Part shown: positions 54,863 through 64,000 of the stretch, piece by piece
Layout of the letters: each line of letters begins with the position of its first letter
Numbering within the stretch: position 1 is the stretch's first letter
NCBI GenBank assembly: GCA_030847615.1
Contig: JAUMIR010000001.1
Coordinates: forward strand, 34,578,501-34,642,500
Direction of reading: 5' to 3'
Source: Gambelia wislizenii
Taxonomy: Eukaryota; Chordata; Lepidosauria; Squamata; Crotaphytidae
Length of the DNA stretch: 64,000 nucleotides
Made by a program: the position numbers and the translations under genes
The notes under the pieces: generated by a model
What the model was told of the DNA's origin: nothing
The model's database searches: none
The model's input: the letters and a program-made list of their open reading frames with translations, nothing else

Positions 54863-54886
54863 CAGAGACCACGAAGATAAAAAAGT

Positions 54887-55032
54887 TATCTCTAGGCATT
54901 TCTAGTTCCTTCAGCACAATTCTATGGTTGGGCCAGAAGTTGTTCATTTCAATAGGAGCCACTATTATCTGCCGTTTTGTGTTTCCACTGTAAGTCTGGG
55001 AATGTACTCCTTGCAGATAAGGGAGTCATACT
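54887..55032 (-). mobile_element. Tigger-like MITE, part right of DIRS
   Basis: TCTCTAGGCATTTCTAGTTC and AATTCTATGGTT are the reverse of the Tigger-like interior near 4755-4800. It ends CATACTG|TA, an inverted terminus with TA. Confidence 0.6.
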
Positions 55033-55047
55033 GTAATTTTCTCTCTT

Positions 55048-55105
55048 TTGGAAGCCACTTTGTATCCCACATTGGAAAACATCTGGTGTAGAAATAAAGT
55101 GAGGA
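55048..55105 (+). mobile_element. Possible L2-like 3' terminus
   Basis: TTGGAAGCCACTTTGTATCC then GTGTAGAAATAAAG resembles the L2-like end. It may close the L2-like element that begins at 48646. Confidence 0.4.
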
Positions 55106-56394
55106 AGGGAGGAGGGGAAGGAGCTTGACTAGGGATGTATGTTTACTCTTCTGCCTCAGGCAGAAAAATGCATTGGGTTGGCCCTAGCCTCTGCACAGGC
55201 AAGGGCAACTTTGGATCTAACTCATTGCATCATTGTGTCCAAAATGAGAATGAATTGGACACATCTTCATAGAAAAAGAAATAGGACACAGGTATCCTAC
55301 TTACTGAAGGCAGGGAATGGTTCTTTAAATACACAAATGGAGACCATTAGAGATATTAATTAAAAACACTGTCTTGTGAATTCTTCTGTGTGTCCCACCC
55401 CCCCATGCTTTTCCACCCAGGCTCAAAACATACCTCCCAGTTGATGTAGTAATACTATTAAAAATAATAATTGGTACAGAATGTGCTTTCCTGTAGTCTG
55501 GACTGGTCCTCCATAGCAGTCATGTGTCACTCAATTCCCATAAAAAAGTATCACATGAATAGATGGATGATGTTGATGTTTTTACACATCAAGTTTGTTA
55601 AACTCAACAAAGATAATATGCAGCAATGACCTAAACAGAACTTCAGATGAAATCCATCAGTCTTTATATTTACTATCCAGGTGATGACATTACACTGTCT
55701 TATGAGGAGTTCACCCATGCATATTTAACAGTTTGCACCATTTTGATTTTTTGTCTTCAGTTGGATGCTGTATGTACTTTTAGGAATGGGTGGTACATAA
55801 TAGCTAGATTGTTACGTTCAGTTTACTATGTCACTGATACTTCCAGATGATATATATAGCTGATATATGCTGATATATCTGGAAATATTGAAGGCCTAAT
55901 TGATCTCTTAGGTACACACAAGCTAGACTGAACGAGTTGGAGGAGGAGAAGCTCAGTTTAAGAAGTAATTCAAAAAGAGAGCCTGTGAATCAGTTCTTCA
56001 CTTTAGTTTGGTCAACCACTTGAACTCAAATTGGGTTTTGAAAGGGACTGTAAAACACAAGATAAAGTGACTTAAAAATAGCCATCTTGCAGAGAAGTGA
56101 TTTCATCATCAGCCCATCAAATCAAGCAAATATAGTCCTATTCAGATGATGAAGGGTATTAAATTAAAGCATGGAAGGGGAGCAGGGTTGTACCTACCGG
56201 ACTCATACATTCAACCTAACCTCTGATCAGTCTACCAGTGTACAACTTGTACACACACAGACCCTGTGTTTGAGCGACTTGGTTAAATGCATAGAAGTTG
56301 AAGTGGAGTCAGTGGACATGATTCTGCTCCCCCATTGAAAGAGGTTCACTGAATGCAGATTTTTACCTGTGTAGTTCCCATGAGAATTGCCTAT
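55106..56394. other. Unassigned stretch
   Basis: Nothing recognised over 1.3 kb. Confidence 0.4.
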
Positions 56395-56520
56395 GGGTTG
56401 AATCCAGTCTTAGTCATGCTTAGAGTAGATCCATTAAAATTAATGCAAGTTAGTCATGGCAATCTTAAGTCACGCTGATACCCATGAGTCTACTCTAAGC
56501 ATGACTACATCTTGACCCAA
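56395..56520. mobile_element. Fold-back MITE
   Basis: The arms GGGTTGAATCCAGTCTTAGT then CATGCTTAGAGTAGA and the inverse of TCTACTCTAAGCATGACTAC then ATCTTGACCCAACCC. Confidence 0.8.
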
Positions 56521-56875
56521 CCCATTCTGTTCAATGTGTAACTCTCAAAATCTAGAGCATGTCTGATTGTTTCACACCTTACATGAATATTTTAAGAAAG
56601 AAAGATTGTTTCTTTAATGCAAGTAAAGTAGGAGGATGCTGTAAATTCAAGACAATCCTCAATGACTAACCAAAGCCAAATTTTGCAGGAAGATATTTCT
56701 TCCTTGGCTAATCTTGTTAGATGCACTCTTCTCATCTGGCAAAAATAGAAGAAAATTGAAGAGTCTCCTGAATGGCAAAAAATACAGAGGTACTTTGCTA
56801 TCTTAGGAAAAATATAAATTGTGCTCCATCCATAATGGAATCTGCGGTGTTCATGGCCTTTTCCATCTTCTATTC
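56521..56875. other. Unassigned stretch
   Basis: Nothing recognised. The minus-strand 128-codon frame (56592-56978) has no motif and runs into the MITE. Confidence 0.4.
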
Positions 56876-57011
56876 CAGTGCTGTCCAACCTGTGGCTCTC
56901 TAGTTGTTTTGGACTACAGCTCTCAGAATTTCTGACCATAGGACCAGCTGGCTCAGGCTTCTGGAAGTTGGAGTCCAAAACACCTGGAGGGCCACAGGTT
57001 GGACACCACTG
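56876..57011. mobile_element. hAT-type palindromic MITE
   Basis: Termini CAGTGCTGTCCAACCTGTGG and, inverted, CAGTGGTGTCCAACCTGTGG; the arms contain TTTTGGACTACAGCTCTCAG and the inverse of GGAGTCCAAAAC. 136 bp. CAGTG ends fit hAT, but the 8-bp flanks (TTCTATTC and TACCTATT) do not match well. Confidence 0.85.
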
Positions 57012-57126
57012 TACCTATTTCCTGGTCTTGTGGCTTCTCAGACTCCTAAACTCCATCACTTCCATACATTCTGTGTTTAATTCCACCTTTACACACAGCT
57101 GATTATCAGTCCCCCTCCCCAAACCT

Positions 57127-57178
57127 ATATTTATTATTATTTATTTGATTTATATCCCACCTTTCTCTTTATGCAGGA
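57127..57178 (-). mobile_element. L2-like LINE 3' terminus
   Basis: TTATTTGATTTATATCCCAC then CTTTCTCTTTATG, the reverse 3' end as at 4140. Confidence 0.5.
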
Positions 57179-58096
57179 CCACAACCCAACCCTTCATCCT
57201 ATCAATCTGGGCTTATCCCCACCCTGCTTCTGTTCAGTCTATATTATGTATGCTGAAAGAGTCACTTCAGCTTGTCCTATGGAAAGTTGAACCATTTCTT
57301 AATTAAACATTATCTCTTATATAAGAATACCTAACTAGTATATGAAAAAGCATCAAGGTGGTATATTTAAAAAAAGATCTGCTGAAGCAAAGCAACTATT
57401 TTGTTCTTTTTGGAAAATCTTAAAATAAAGTTGTTTTGTAACAGAGATGTGATTTTTCTGTCCTGGATGTGAACTATGCGTAACAGTTTTGGGATGGAAA
57501 CTGGAGAAGAGATTCACAGGCAGACCTGTGAGCCTATAAAAGCAAAGTCTGTGGCCTTACTGTAGGCAGAAGACCCATTCTTTTTTGGCCTGGTGAACGT
57601 ATTTGAAATTTTGAAAGCATTGCTGGCTGTCTTGTAAAATGGTTGCCGCTGGAAGGGGTTTGCTCATCCCTAAAATGACTGCCATGGTGAATGTGACCAG
57701 TCACAAAACACCCATTTCCCAGAAGGCAAACTGGTGAGGCTAAATGGAAAATAATTTGTTGAAGAAGTTAAGGAAGACATGGGCACCCCAAATACCATAA
57801 CAAAAAGCAATGAAAATTCAGAAAAGCCAAGCTGGTTATGATCAGAGAAACGCACACACAATCCAGTCAAAACACATACACCACATTGAAACAAGGGCAA
57901 TTAATATCTCTCCTATAAAGGCAAAAACATTCATACAAGCAGCATAGGAAACTCACTCCTTGCTGCTTAGTAAGGCACTCCTCAATAGCCCTGTAACCCT
58001 CTAGGATGCACCCTCAGTTTACTCTTCTATTTATTTTTCTTTCCTGGACAGGTGAGCACACATCAAAATGAACCACCAACCTACTGCCATGCACCA
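57179..58096. other. Unassigned stretch
   Basis: Nothing recognised. Confidence 0.4.
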
Positions 58097-58097
58097 C

Positions 58098-58133
<36 letters not shown>

Positions 58134-58240
58134 CATCATCATCATCATTTCTATCCTGCCTTTCTCCTACCAATGAGACTCAAGGTTAAAAACAATACAG
58201 GCTAAAAACAGTACAAAGTTAAAAACACATTATAAATATA
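58097..58240 (-). mobile_element. L2-like LINE 3' end with (ATT)n/(ATC)n tail
   Basis: (ATT)n grading into (ATC)n at 58100-58149, then TTCTATCCTGCCTTTCTCCT and ATGAGACTCAAGG, the inverse of the L2-like end. Tri-nucleotide tails on this family recur at 4126 and 6915. Confidence 0.65.
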
Positions 58241-59029
58241 AATTTAAAAAAACCAAACAATCTACACGTTAAAGACATTACAGTAAAAATTAAAATAGTT
58301 TTTAAAACACCCTTTTTTAAAAAAAAATCCTTTTTTTTTTTTTTGGTTTTCTCAGAATGCCTCTGGGGAACACATGGGAACCAGGGTCAATCCTTGGACA
58401 TGAAGATGGACAGAAATTGGAGACAGGTGAAAATATAATAATACTTTTTAAACATCTTTTAAAAATCAGGAAAGACATGGAACTTGGTAGTCACCAAGGG
58501 AAGTGCCTGCTGGCATACCAGCTGGGTATCCCTGTTTATTTCTCCTTATCTCCGTGCATTCATTTACATGTCCTAGAGGAATGAAATACTATGAAGTGCA
58601 TGATGGTACTTGATCTGGCCACTCTCAGACTGATGGAGGGGACTGCAGAGTCCTCAATATTTCATTGGCTGGTATGGACACATTATAGGCACTCATCGTT
58701 ATAAAAACTTCCATCTTTGGTCTGAACAACTAGAGCCCTCCTGTCATCCCTCATGGCTTTTGATCCTATCTTGTCCTACACTCTCTTCCTTTGTCCCATC
58801 CCACCTCATCTGGCTTTTGCTTTTTGTCTCCTTCCTTCCTTGTGCTCGCCTTTATCTGAATTGATTTCACTGGAACTTGACCTTCCCCTCCATCCATCTC
58901 TGCACAAGGATCACCCTAGAATACAAGGACTCTCCATCTGAAAACCTAACTTATTGTCCTTGTTGCCCCAAGTGGAGCAAAGTCTCTTTTTTAAATTATT
59001 TGACTTCAAAATGGCAGTGGGGGGGGGAT
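58241..59029. other. Unassigned stretch
   Basis: A T-run at 58329-58344 and otherwise nothing recognised. Confidence 0.4.
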
Positions 59030-59319
59030 GTTTGGAAGCTGAGGAAAAATATACTCCTGCAATTAACTAACAGGACAAAAATATATATAATAAATGTAAA
59101 TAGAGAAATAAAATAAAAATACAAAACACGAATATATATGAAAGATACCCTGTAATTGTACTATATCACTTATCCATATATTTATTTATATTACATTACA
59201 ATTACAGGAGATCTTTAATATAGATTATTGTATTGCATTTTTATTTATCTATTTACATTTATTATATTTTTTGTTCTATTAGTTAATTGCTGGAGTATAT
59301 ATTCCTCAGTTTCCAAACA
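59030..59319. mobile_element. 290-bp near-perfect palindrome (fold-back element)
   Basis: The left arm GTTTGGAAGCTGAGGAAAAA...TACTCCTGCAATTAACTAAC...ATAATAAATGTAAATAGAG...ACCCTGTAATTGTAC is mirrored by the right arm from GTACATTACAATTACAGG-like sequence through CTATTTACATTTATTAT and GTTAATTGCTGGAGTATA to CTCAGTTTCCAAAC. The arms are about 140 bp with a short loop. AT-rich. No TSD resolved and no family assigned. Confidence 0.85.
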
Positions 59320-62300
59320 GTTCCTTAGGTAAGAGACCTTCCTGTGCTGTTGTGAGTTAGGTGGTGGGGAATTGACATTTAACGCAATACCAGGCATGCA
59401 GTGCACAAGCTGAAATGTTCAGAAAATGAAACTTTACTCCTCATTTTGCTGCTGCGTGGTGCAGTAATCATAAATGAAAACATACTTAATATTTCTTGTT
59501 TGTGTAACAACTGTCACATCTGTTGACATCATCTCTCTGTTCCTCATCTTATATTCTCCCCTTCTCTGAAATCATCTGCAATTCTTCCCAAACTCTTTGA
59601 ACCATGTTGGAAAAAAATCATTTTTCAAACTTTCAGAATATCCTCTTTAGTGAAACAATGCATGTAAATATTTCATGATTTCCAACTATTTTGTTATTTT
59701 TCCCCTTGTGTCTTCAGTATGCCTCTTTCATTAGTGACATCAGAGCTTTTGCTACTGCAGCTTATGACAAGGAGTGGTTCCTAAGCTGCCATTTCAATAT
59801 GAATGAGACTCTCCATCAGCTGCCTATAAGCCATGAGAAAACTTGCACCAGAATATTGTTTCTGTTGGCTGCCAGCCTTTAAGAAGTGGCTTTTACATCT
59901 TCAGAATGTGTTTTTAATGCATTCACTTGTTCATTTCAACTTGCAAGCAATACATTAATATGTACCTCTCACCATCAAAAATATATGTAAGAGAGATTAT
60001 ACAGATGCCAACTAGAGTAGCACTGGATTTATGCAGATTTATGATTGCATCTGTTTTTGATAAAGATTATTTTGTGACATGAGAATATCATTTCACACAG
60101 ATAGATTCTGAAAGCTTTGGACTTTTAAAAAGTTTATTAACATATTTCAGAGTAGAATCACTACTATATATTTTTCAATAACAGACAGTATGCTTAGTTA
60201 ATATAATATAAAAAAATAAATAAATCAGAAGGAGCATCCCATAATAAAGCACATCTTATAAAAAGACCACCCCTATTTTTTTTTACAGTACAGATTGAAA
60301 AGAATTAAAGCAAAATGTTGACATTATACAATGATACTAAACAGTAAAAGCTACAGTCTATGGCCCCCAGTCCTTTCATCAATTATATGCATGAGTAATT
60401 TAGCTTCACCATTCAGCCTCAATGCATAAATGTTTGCAGGATCTTGTTCTTAAGACCCCTTCAATTAAACCCTTACAGGATAATAGACTGCATTTGAGAC
60501 ACCAGCTTGTACTGACATGACAGGCACAGAAGAGAAACAAACAACAATAATTAGTTGTTCATTTTGATATACTTGTTATCTCCTCAGAGGGGAAAAAAAA
60601 AAAGAATGGAGCAATAATTTCCAGGGTCATTTGATAAAAAGTTGGCAAGTTTATCTATTTACTCTGTTCTTAAGCACTTTTGTAGACATATACTTTGGCT
60701 GATTTTTTGTACACCCTCCATTATGAGATTTCTATGCAACAACATCTCTTGCTGGTATAGGTACCTACAGGACACATACAGATTGAAGGCAAGGTCCCTT
60801 TCTGAAAACGCCCAGCCATCTTTAAATTCTTATCATTTCTTAGCAGAAATTCCATGCAGTAAGAGTCTCAATGTGAAATCCATAAAATCCATAAAAGGAG
60901 ATCTACCACTGAAATACTAGGATAAATGGCTGGTTTGCATTGCCCCTGGTCTTTATCCAACACTGAGAATAGACTGCTGTTTTATCAAAAGAGGAATAAA
61001 TTGCTGTTATTGTGATGTTAGCCCATCACTTGGCATTGCAATTCAGGTTTTTGTGAGAAAGAAATGTATGATCTAACTGCGACTTGACCTGTGCCTTCTG
61101 AGATCCATATAGGTGCTCTAATGGAGCATAAAAAGTGTTGAATACAAGGACATGCAAACTGGTGGTGAAGAAACACATTTGAGGAGCACAGGGAAGGGAA
61201 CAAGACTTTTGTGTACAACTCAATTTGTTAAACCGGAGAGGAAAGGCAACAAACCAAAGGTAATTATTTTTATGTATTTCAAGCAATGAATTGCAGAATG
61301 AGCTGTATTCACACTTGTTATTACCAGGTATCCCTTTTTATTTTATTTTTTTAACCAGGAGGTATACTTGGGATCATTTTTTAAAAAAAATGAGACGAGA
61401 GCTTTTAATGTTCCCCCAAATTCTTTCTTAGACCAGTAAGAAAACAAATGTGTCCAATTTTGTCTTGTGCTTTGAAAGGCAAGAATTGGGGAGGAGGTGG
61501 GGGGGTACAAATGTGAAGCAAATTTGTGAATTCTGCTGGCTTTTAAAGATTCATCTTGGGGATGGTGCGAGGGTTGGATGGGAGGAAACCCCACAGTTGC
61601 TATAGAGTTTCTCAGACAAGATCTATTTTTAACAAGAGGTCTGGGGAACAGTTGCAGTTAGATTTCAGTCCTGATAAAGGCTCACTTTTCATTCATAGCC
61701 AGAGCACTCTTCTTGTACCTAAACAGATAATAAGTACTCAGCACACTCCCCCTTCTTGACACAACACACTGAGACTAATCACACATAATTGGAGAGGAGG
61801 AGCAGAGGGCTGGCCAGCGCATTGTGTCCAGAGGACAAATGGTCAGTTTATGAGGCTTTTGGTTTGAGGCAGTAATTTCTTATATATCTACAGGGAAAGG
61901 ACCAAAAAAAAAAAAATTCCTGTTGTCAAAAAATATTAAGTAATCAAGCAATGCAAGTTTGAAACATTTCACTCTGACAAGGAGAGGAAAACCCATAAGG
62001 CAATTCTCAAGAATAACATGAAGGACAGGAGAGGGAAATAAATCAAAATATAGCACGAGGTGCATATAGAATATGAATGTCCCTCTTTCCTCATTTACTG
62101 GAACAATAATAAATCCTTTAGCATTTTACAGTCAGTCAAACACAGCCACAGAACATATGTTTTCAAATGTACTAGAAGGAGACTTTTTTGCCGAGATGAA
62201 GAAATCGTGTGCGTAATGACAGCAGCAAGGGGAGAGAGCTGTTAAGGCTGTAGGTCTTATCAGACTGACTTTTTAGCAAAACCAATGCAAAAGTTCTAAA

Positions 62301-64000
62301 AATGATCTACTACTATATACAAATCAATGTTTTTGCTTCCCAAGAACTGACAATAACTTTTGACCACTTTGATAATTCTTCAAATGGCACATTCATGTAA
62401 ATATATTCCTCCCTTTGTAATCAAAATATACATACTACATATTCTGTTTTGTTAAAATAAGAAGAAATGGGTAGTGAAGATTCTCATCATAAATATCTTT
62501 TTCTTCTTTTTTCATCTGCAATTAAAAAAACCCAAAATATTAAGATTAATTTTCATGGCATGGACACAAAATATTTTGATTATTTGCATGTGTGGAAAAC
62601 AGAGAGGGTTTTACTGTTTGTAGCAATAACTGTATTTGTTTCTAATAAGCCTTACAATTATGGGACTGTTATTAGCACTATCATAATTTTACAAATTATT
62701 TTTTTTTGTAGTCATACAACAAAAAACTGTGCACAGGAAAACTGAATATACTGTAATAAATACAGACCATTGACAGTGGGTTTAAGTACATTCAAATTAG
62801 TATGACAGAAATGTACAAATATATGAAGGCTCAAAGTCTGTCCTAAAGTGTAAGACGGCAGACTTAACAACAGATGTAGCATTTACAGCCATTTCAGGGC
62901 AGTAATACTTTGCACAAGAGGGCATTTCAATCAGGACTAATGAGTACCAAAGGCAGTTCAGAAGAATTTAACATATTAATAATGTGTAAAGCAAAAACTT
63001 CTTGTAATACAGAAGTAGAACAACCCATTCTTGGCAACAAGAATTAAGGTTATGTAAACCTCCTCAATTCAATGTGATGTAAAATGGGTTCCCTTTTTAA
63101 AACAAATTCATTTAGGCAGTTGCTCAGAAACAGCATATTTACCAAAGAATTAAGTCAGGGATATATTTTCTACAGGTATAAACTGAATTCAAACAACTAA
63201 TCAGATTTGATCAATAAAAATATAAAAAATACAAGGAAAGGAAAAATAAAGCCTATTGCTGTTTTCCATCCAAACAAAGCATTTCTTTCCTTTAGGGTAT
63301 GATTTAAAGATTATGGCCAGTTTGGGGCATTATGATGATCTATGTTATACAAACAAGGGTGTTCCCCATATGTTATTCTCTAATTCTAAGGAAAGTAAAA
63401 TCTCTCAGCTATAGTAGGGAAAAATGCCTTGCTCACAGATGGCAGTTGATTCTTTACATTTTCATTCCTGTTATTAAGAAATAGAAATTGGCTTTCCAAT
63501 ATCTTTAATATGAACGTAGATAGTTCCTTCTGTTTGGTTAAGATGACTCAACTGGCTTTTATTATATATCTGGCAGCACTTTAGATCTTAAATTGATATC
63601 CAGCTTGGTGTTCAAATAAAACTACTTTTTCCCAGCTGCAAAAATCGTTTTACTTTAAAATGACAAAAGTGCTATTGCAACTTTTATAATAATAATTAAC
63701 TGGTTGGCTGTGGCATGAATGTTCATGGGACAATAGCCAGAATAAACCAAGTACTCTCAAATGACCAAACAGATTTTTTTTATGCCTACGAACATGGCTG
63801 CTTTTTCTGGAATTCTAACTTTGAAAACGTATCTTTTGAGAAAACTGTGTACTGAACTGCTTCCAGTCCAAAGCTCTCTCCAGTTCCAGTTTGTAGTCTG
63901 TTCGCTGGGATTGGAAACCCACAAGCACCAAATATTTTATAGATATTCTTGGAGGAAAAAATGTCTCCTTGAGAAATAAACTTTGAACAGGCATTCACAT
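59320..64000. other. Long AT-rich, repeat-poor tail of the window
   Basis: Over 4.6 kb I recognise no LINE, SINE or MITE. The minus strand carries several AATAAA-type signals (for example near 60133 and 63235), and 59690-59890 and 62780-63700 have the texture of conserved non-coding DNA or a long 3' UTR read on the minus strand. No open frame has a known domain and no splice pattern is convincing, so this is left unassigned. Confidence 0.35.

Larger units (their letters stand above)
49086..54882 (-). mobile_element. DIRS-type tyrosine-recombinase retrotransposon, near full length
   Basis: About 5.8 kb, read on the minus strand as gag-like, reverse transcriptase/RNase H and tyrosine recombinase. 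Inverted terminal repeats of about 150 bp lie at 49139-49276 and 54693-54862. An internal complementary region at 49353-49456 is complementary to both outer ends joined, the diagnostic DIRS layout used to template completion of a circular intermediate. As expected for DIRS no TSD is seen. Stops and frameshifts in all ORFs show that this copy is dead. DIRS elements are known in reptiles, amphibians and fish. Confidence 0.93.

Noticed and set aside
56868..57019. 8-bp TSD around the palindromic MITE at 56876
   Set aside because: TTCTATTC and TACCTATT share too few positions to claim a duplication.
62250..62275. Another family-X terminus (GGTCTTATCAGACTGAC)
   Set aside because: Only a short match to GGACTTTATCAGAC, with no partner terminus or shared body nearby.

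Overview
The window reads as intergenic or intronic DNA from a squamate reptile, most likely a lizard. The evidence is the repeat mix: Bov-B (RTE) LINEs, tRNA-derived Sauria-type SINEs and a 5S-rRNA-derived SINE that share a Bov-B-like tail, many reptile-type CR1 3' ends ending in the (ATTCTATG)n octamer, L2-like LINE 3' ends, young-looking L1s, a DIRS-type tyrosine-recombinase retrotransposon, hAT and Tc1/mariner (Tigger-like) non-autonomous elements, and (AT)n microsatellites. The species cannot be fixed from sequence alone. I found no host protein-coding exon, tRNA gene or rRNA gene that I can defend. Every long open frame belongs to a transposable element.

Layout. 0.5-3.8 kb: a 5'-truncated or rearranged L1 on the minus strand, bounded by a perfect 15-bp target-site duplication (TSD), with an 834-codon open frame and an unusual 5' segment. 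4-7 kb: L2-like, Tigger-like and CR1 pieces. 7-10.2 kb: a decayed Bov-B LINE (minus) interrupted by a DNA transposon and by a SINE. 10.4-12.8 kb: the C-terminus of another non-LTR element, a tRNA-SINE, a Bov-B 3' end and a 5S-SINE. 14.3-19.2 kb: a nest of non-autonomous DNA transposons, some with 3-bp TAT TSDs, holding two abutting CR1s and a piece of a zinc-finger-ended reverse-transcriptase ORF. 20.7-23.7 kb: CR1, an L2-like C-terminus, and an unclassified repeat split by a solo LTR. 24.5-31.8 kb: assorted old CR1, SINE, L1, Bov-B and Tigger-like pieces. 31.9-34.5 kb: a second L1 (12-bp TSD, no poly(A)) inside the same unclassified repeat. 34.6-47 kb: fold-back MITEs, CR1s, hAT elements with perfect 8-bp TSDs and an L1 tail inside a TIR element. 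49.1-54.9 kb: a near full-length but inactivated DIRS element with its internal complementary region. 55-64 kb: sparse repeats, a 290-bp palindrome and a long AT-rich, apparently repeat-poor tail.

How the parts relate: autonomous families present as wrecks (L1, Bov-B, L2, DIRS) match the non-autonomous ones found beside them (Sauria and 5S SINEs carry a Bov-B-like tail). Several insertions interrupt older repeats that resume on the far side, which gives a relative age order: L2-like > Tigger-like > DIRS at 48.6-55.1 kb; unclassified repeat R > L1 at 31.9-34.3 kb; repeat R > solo LTR at 22.8-23.7 kb; Bov-B > MITE and Sauria SINE at 7-10 kb. All family assignments were made by eye and none was checked against a database.
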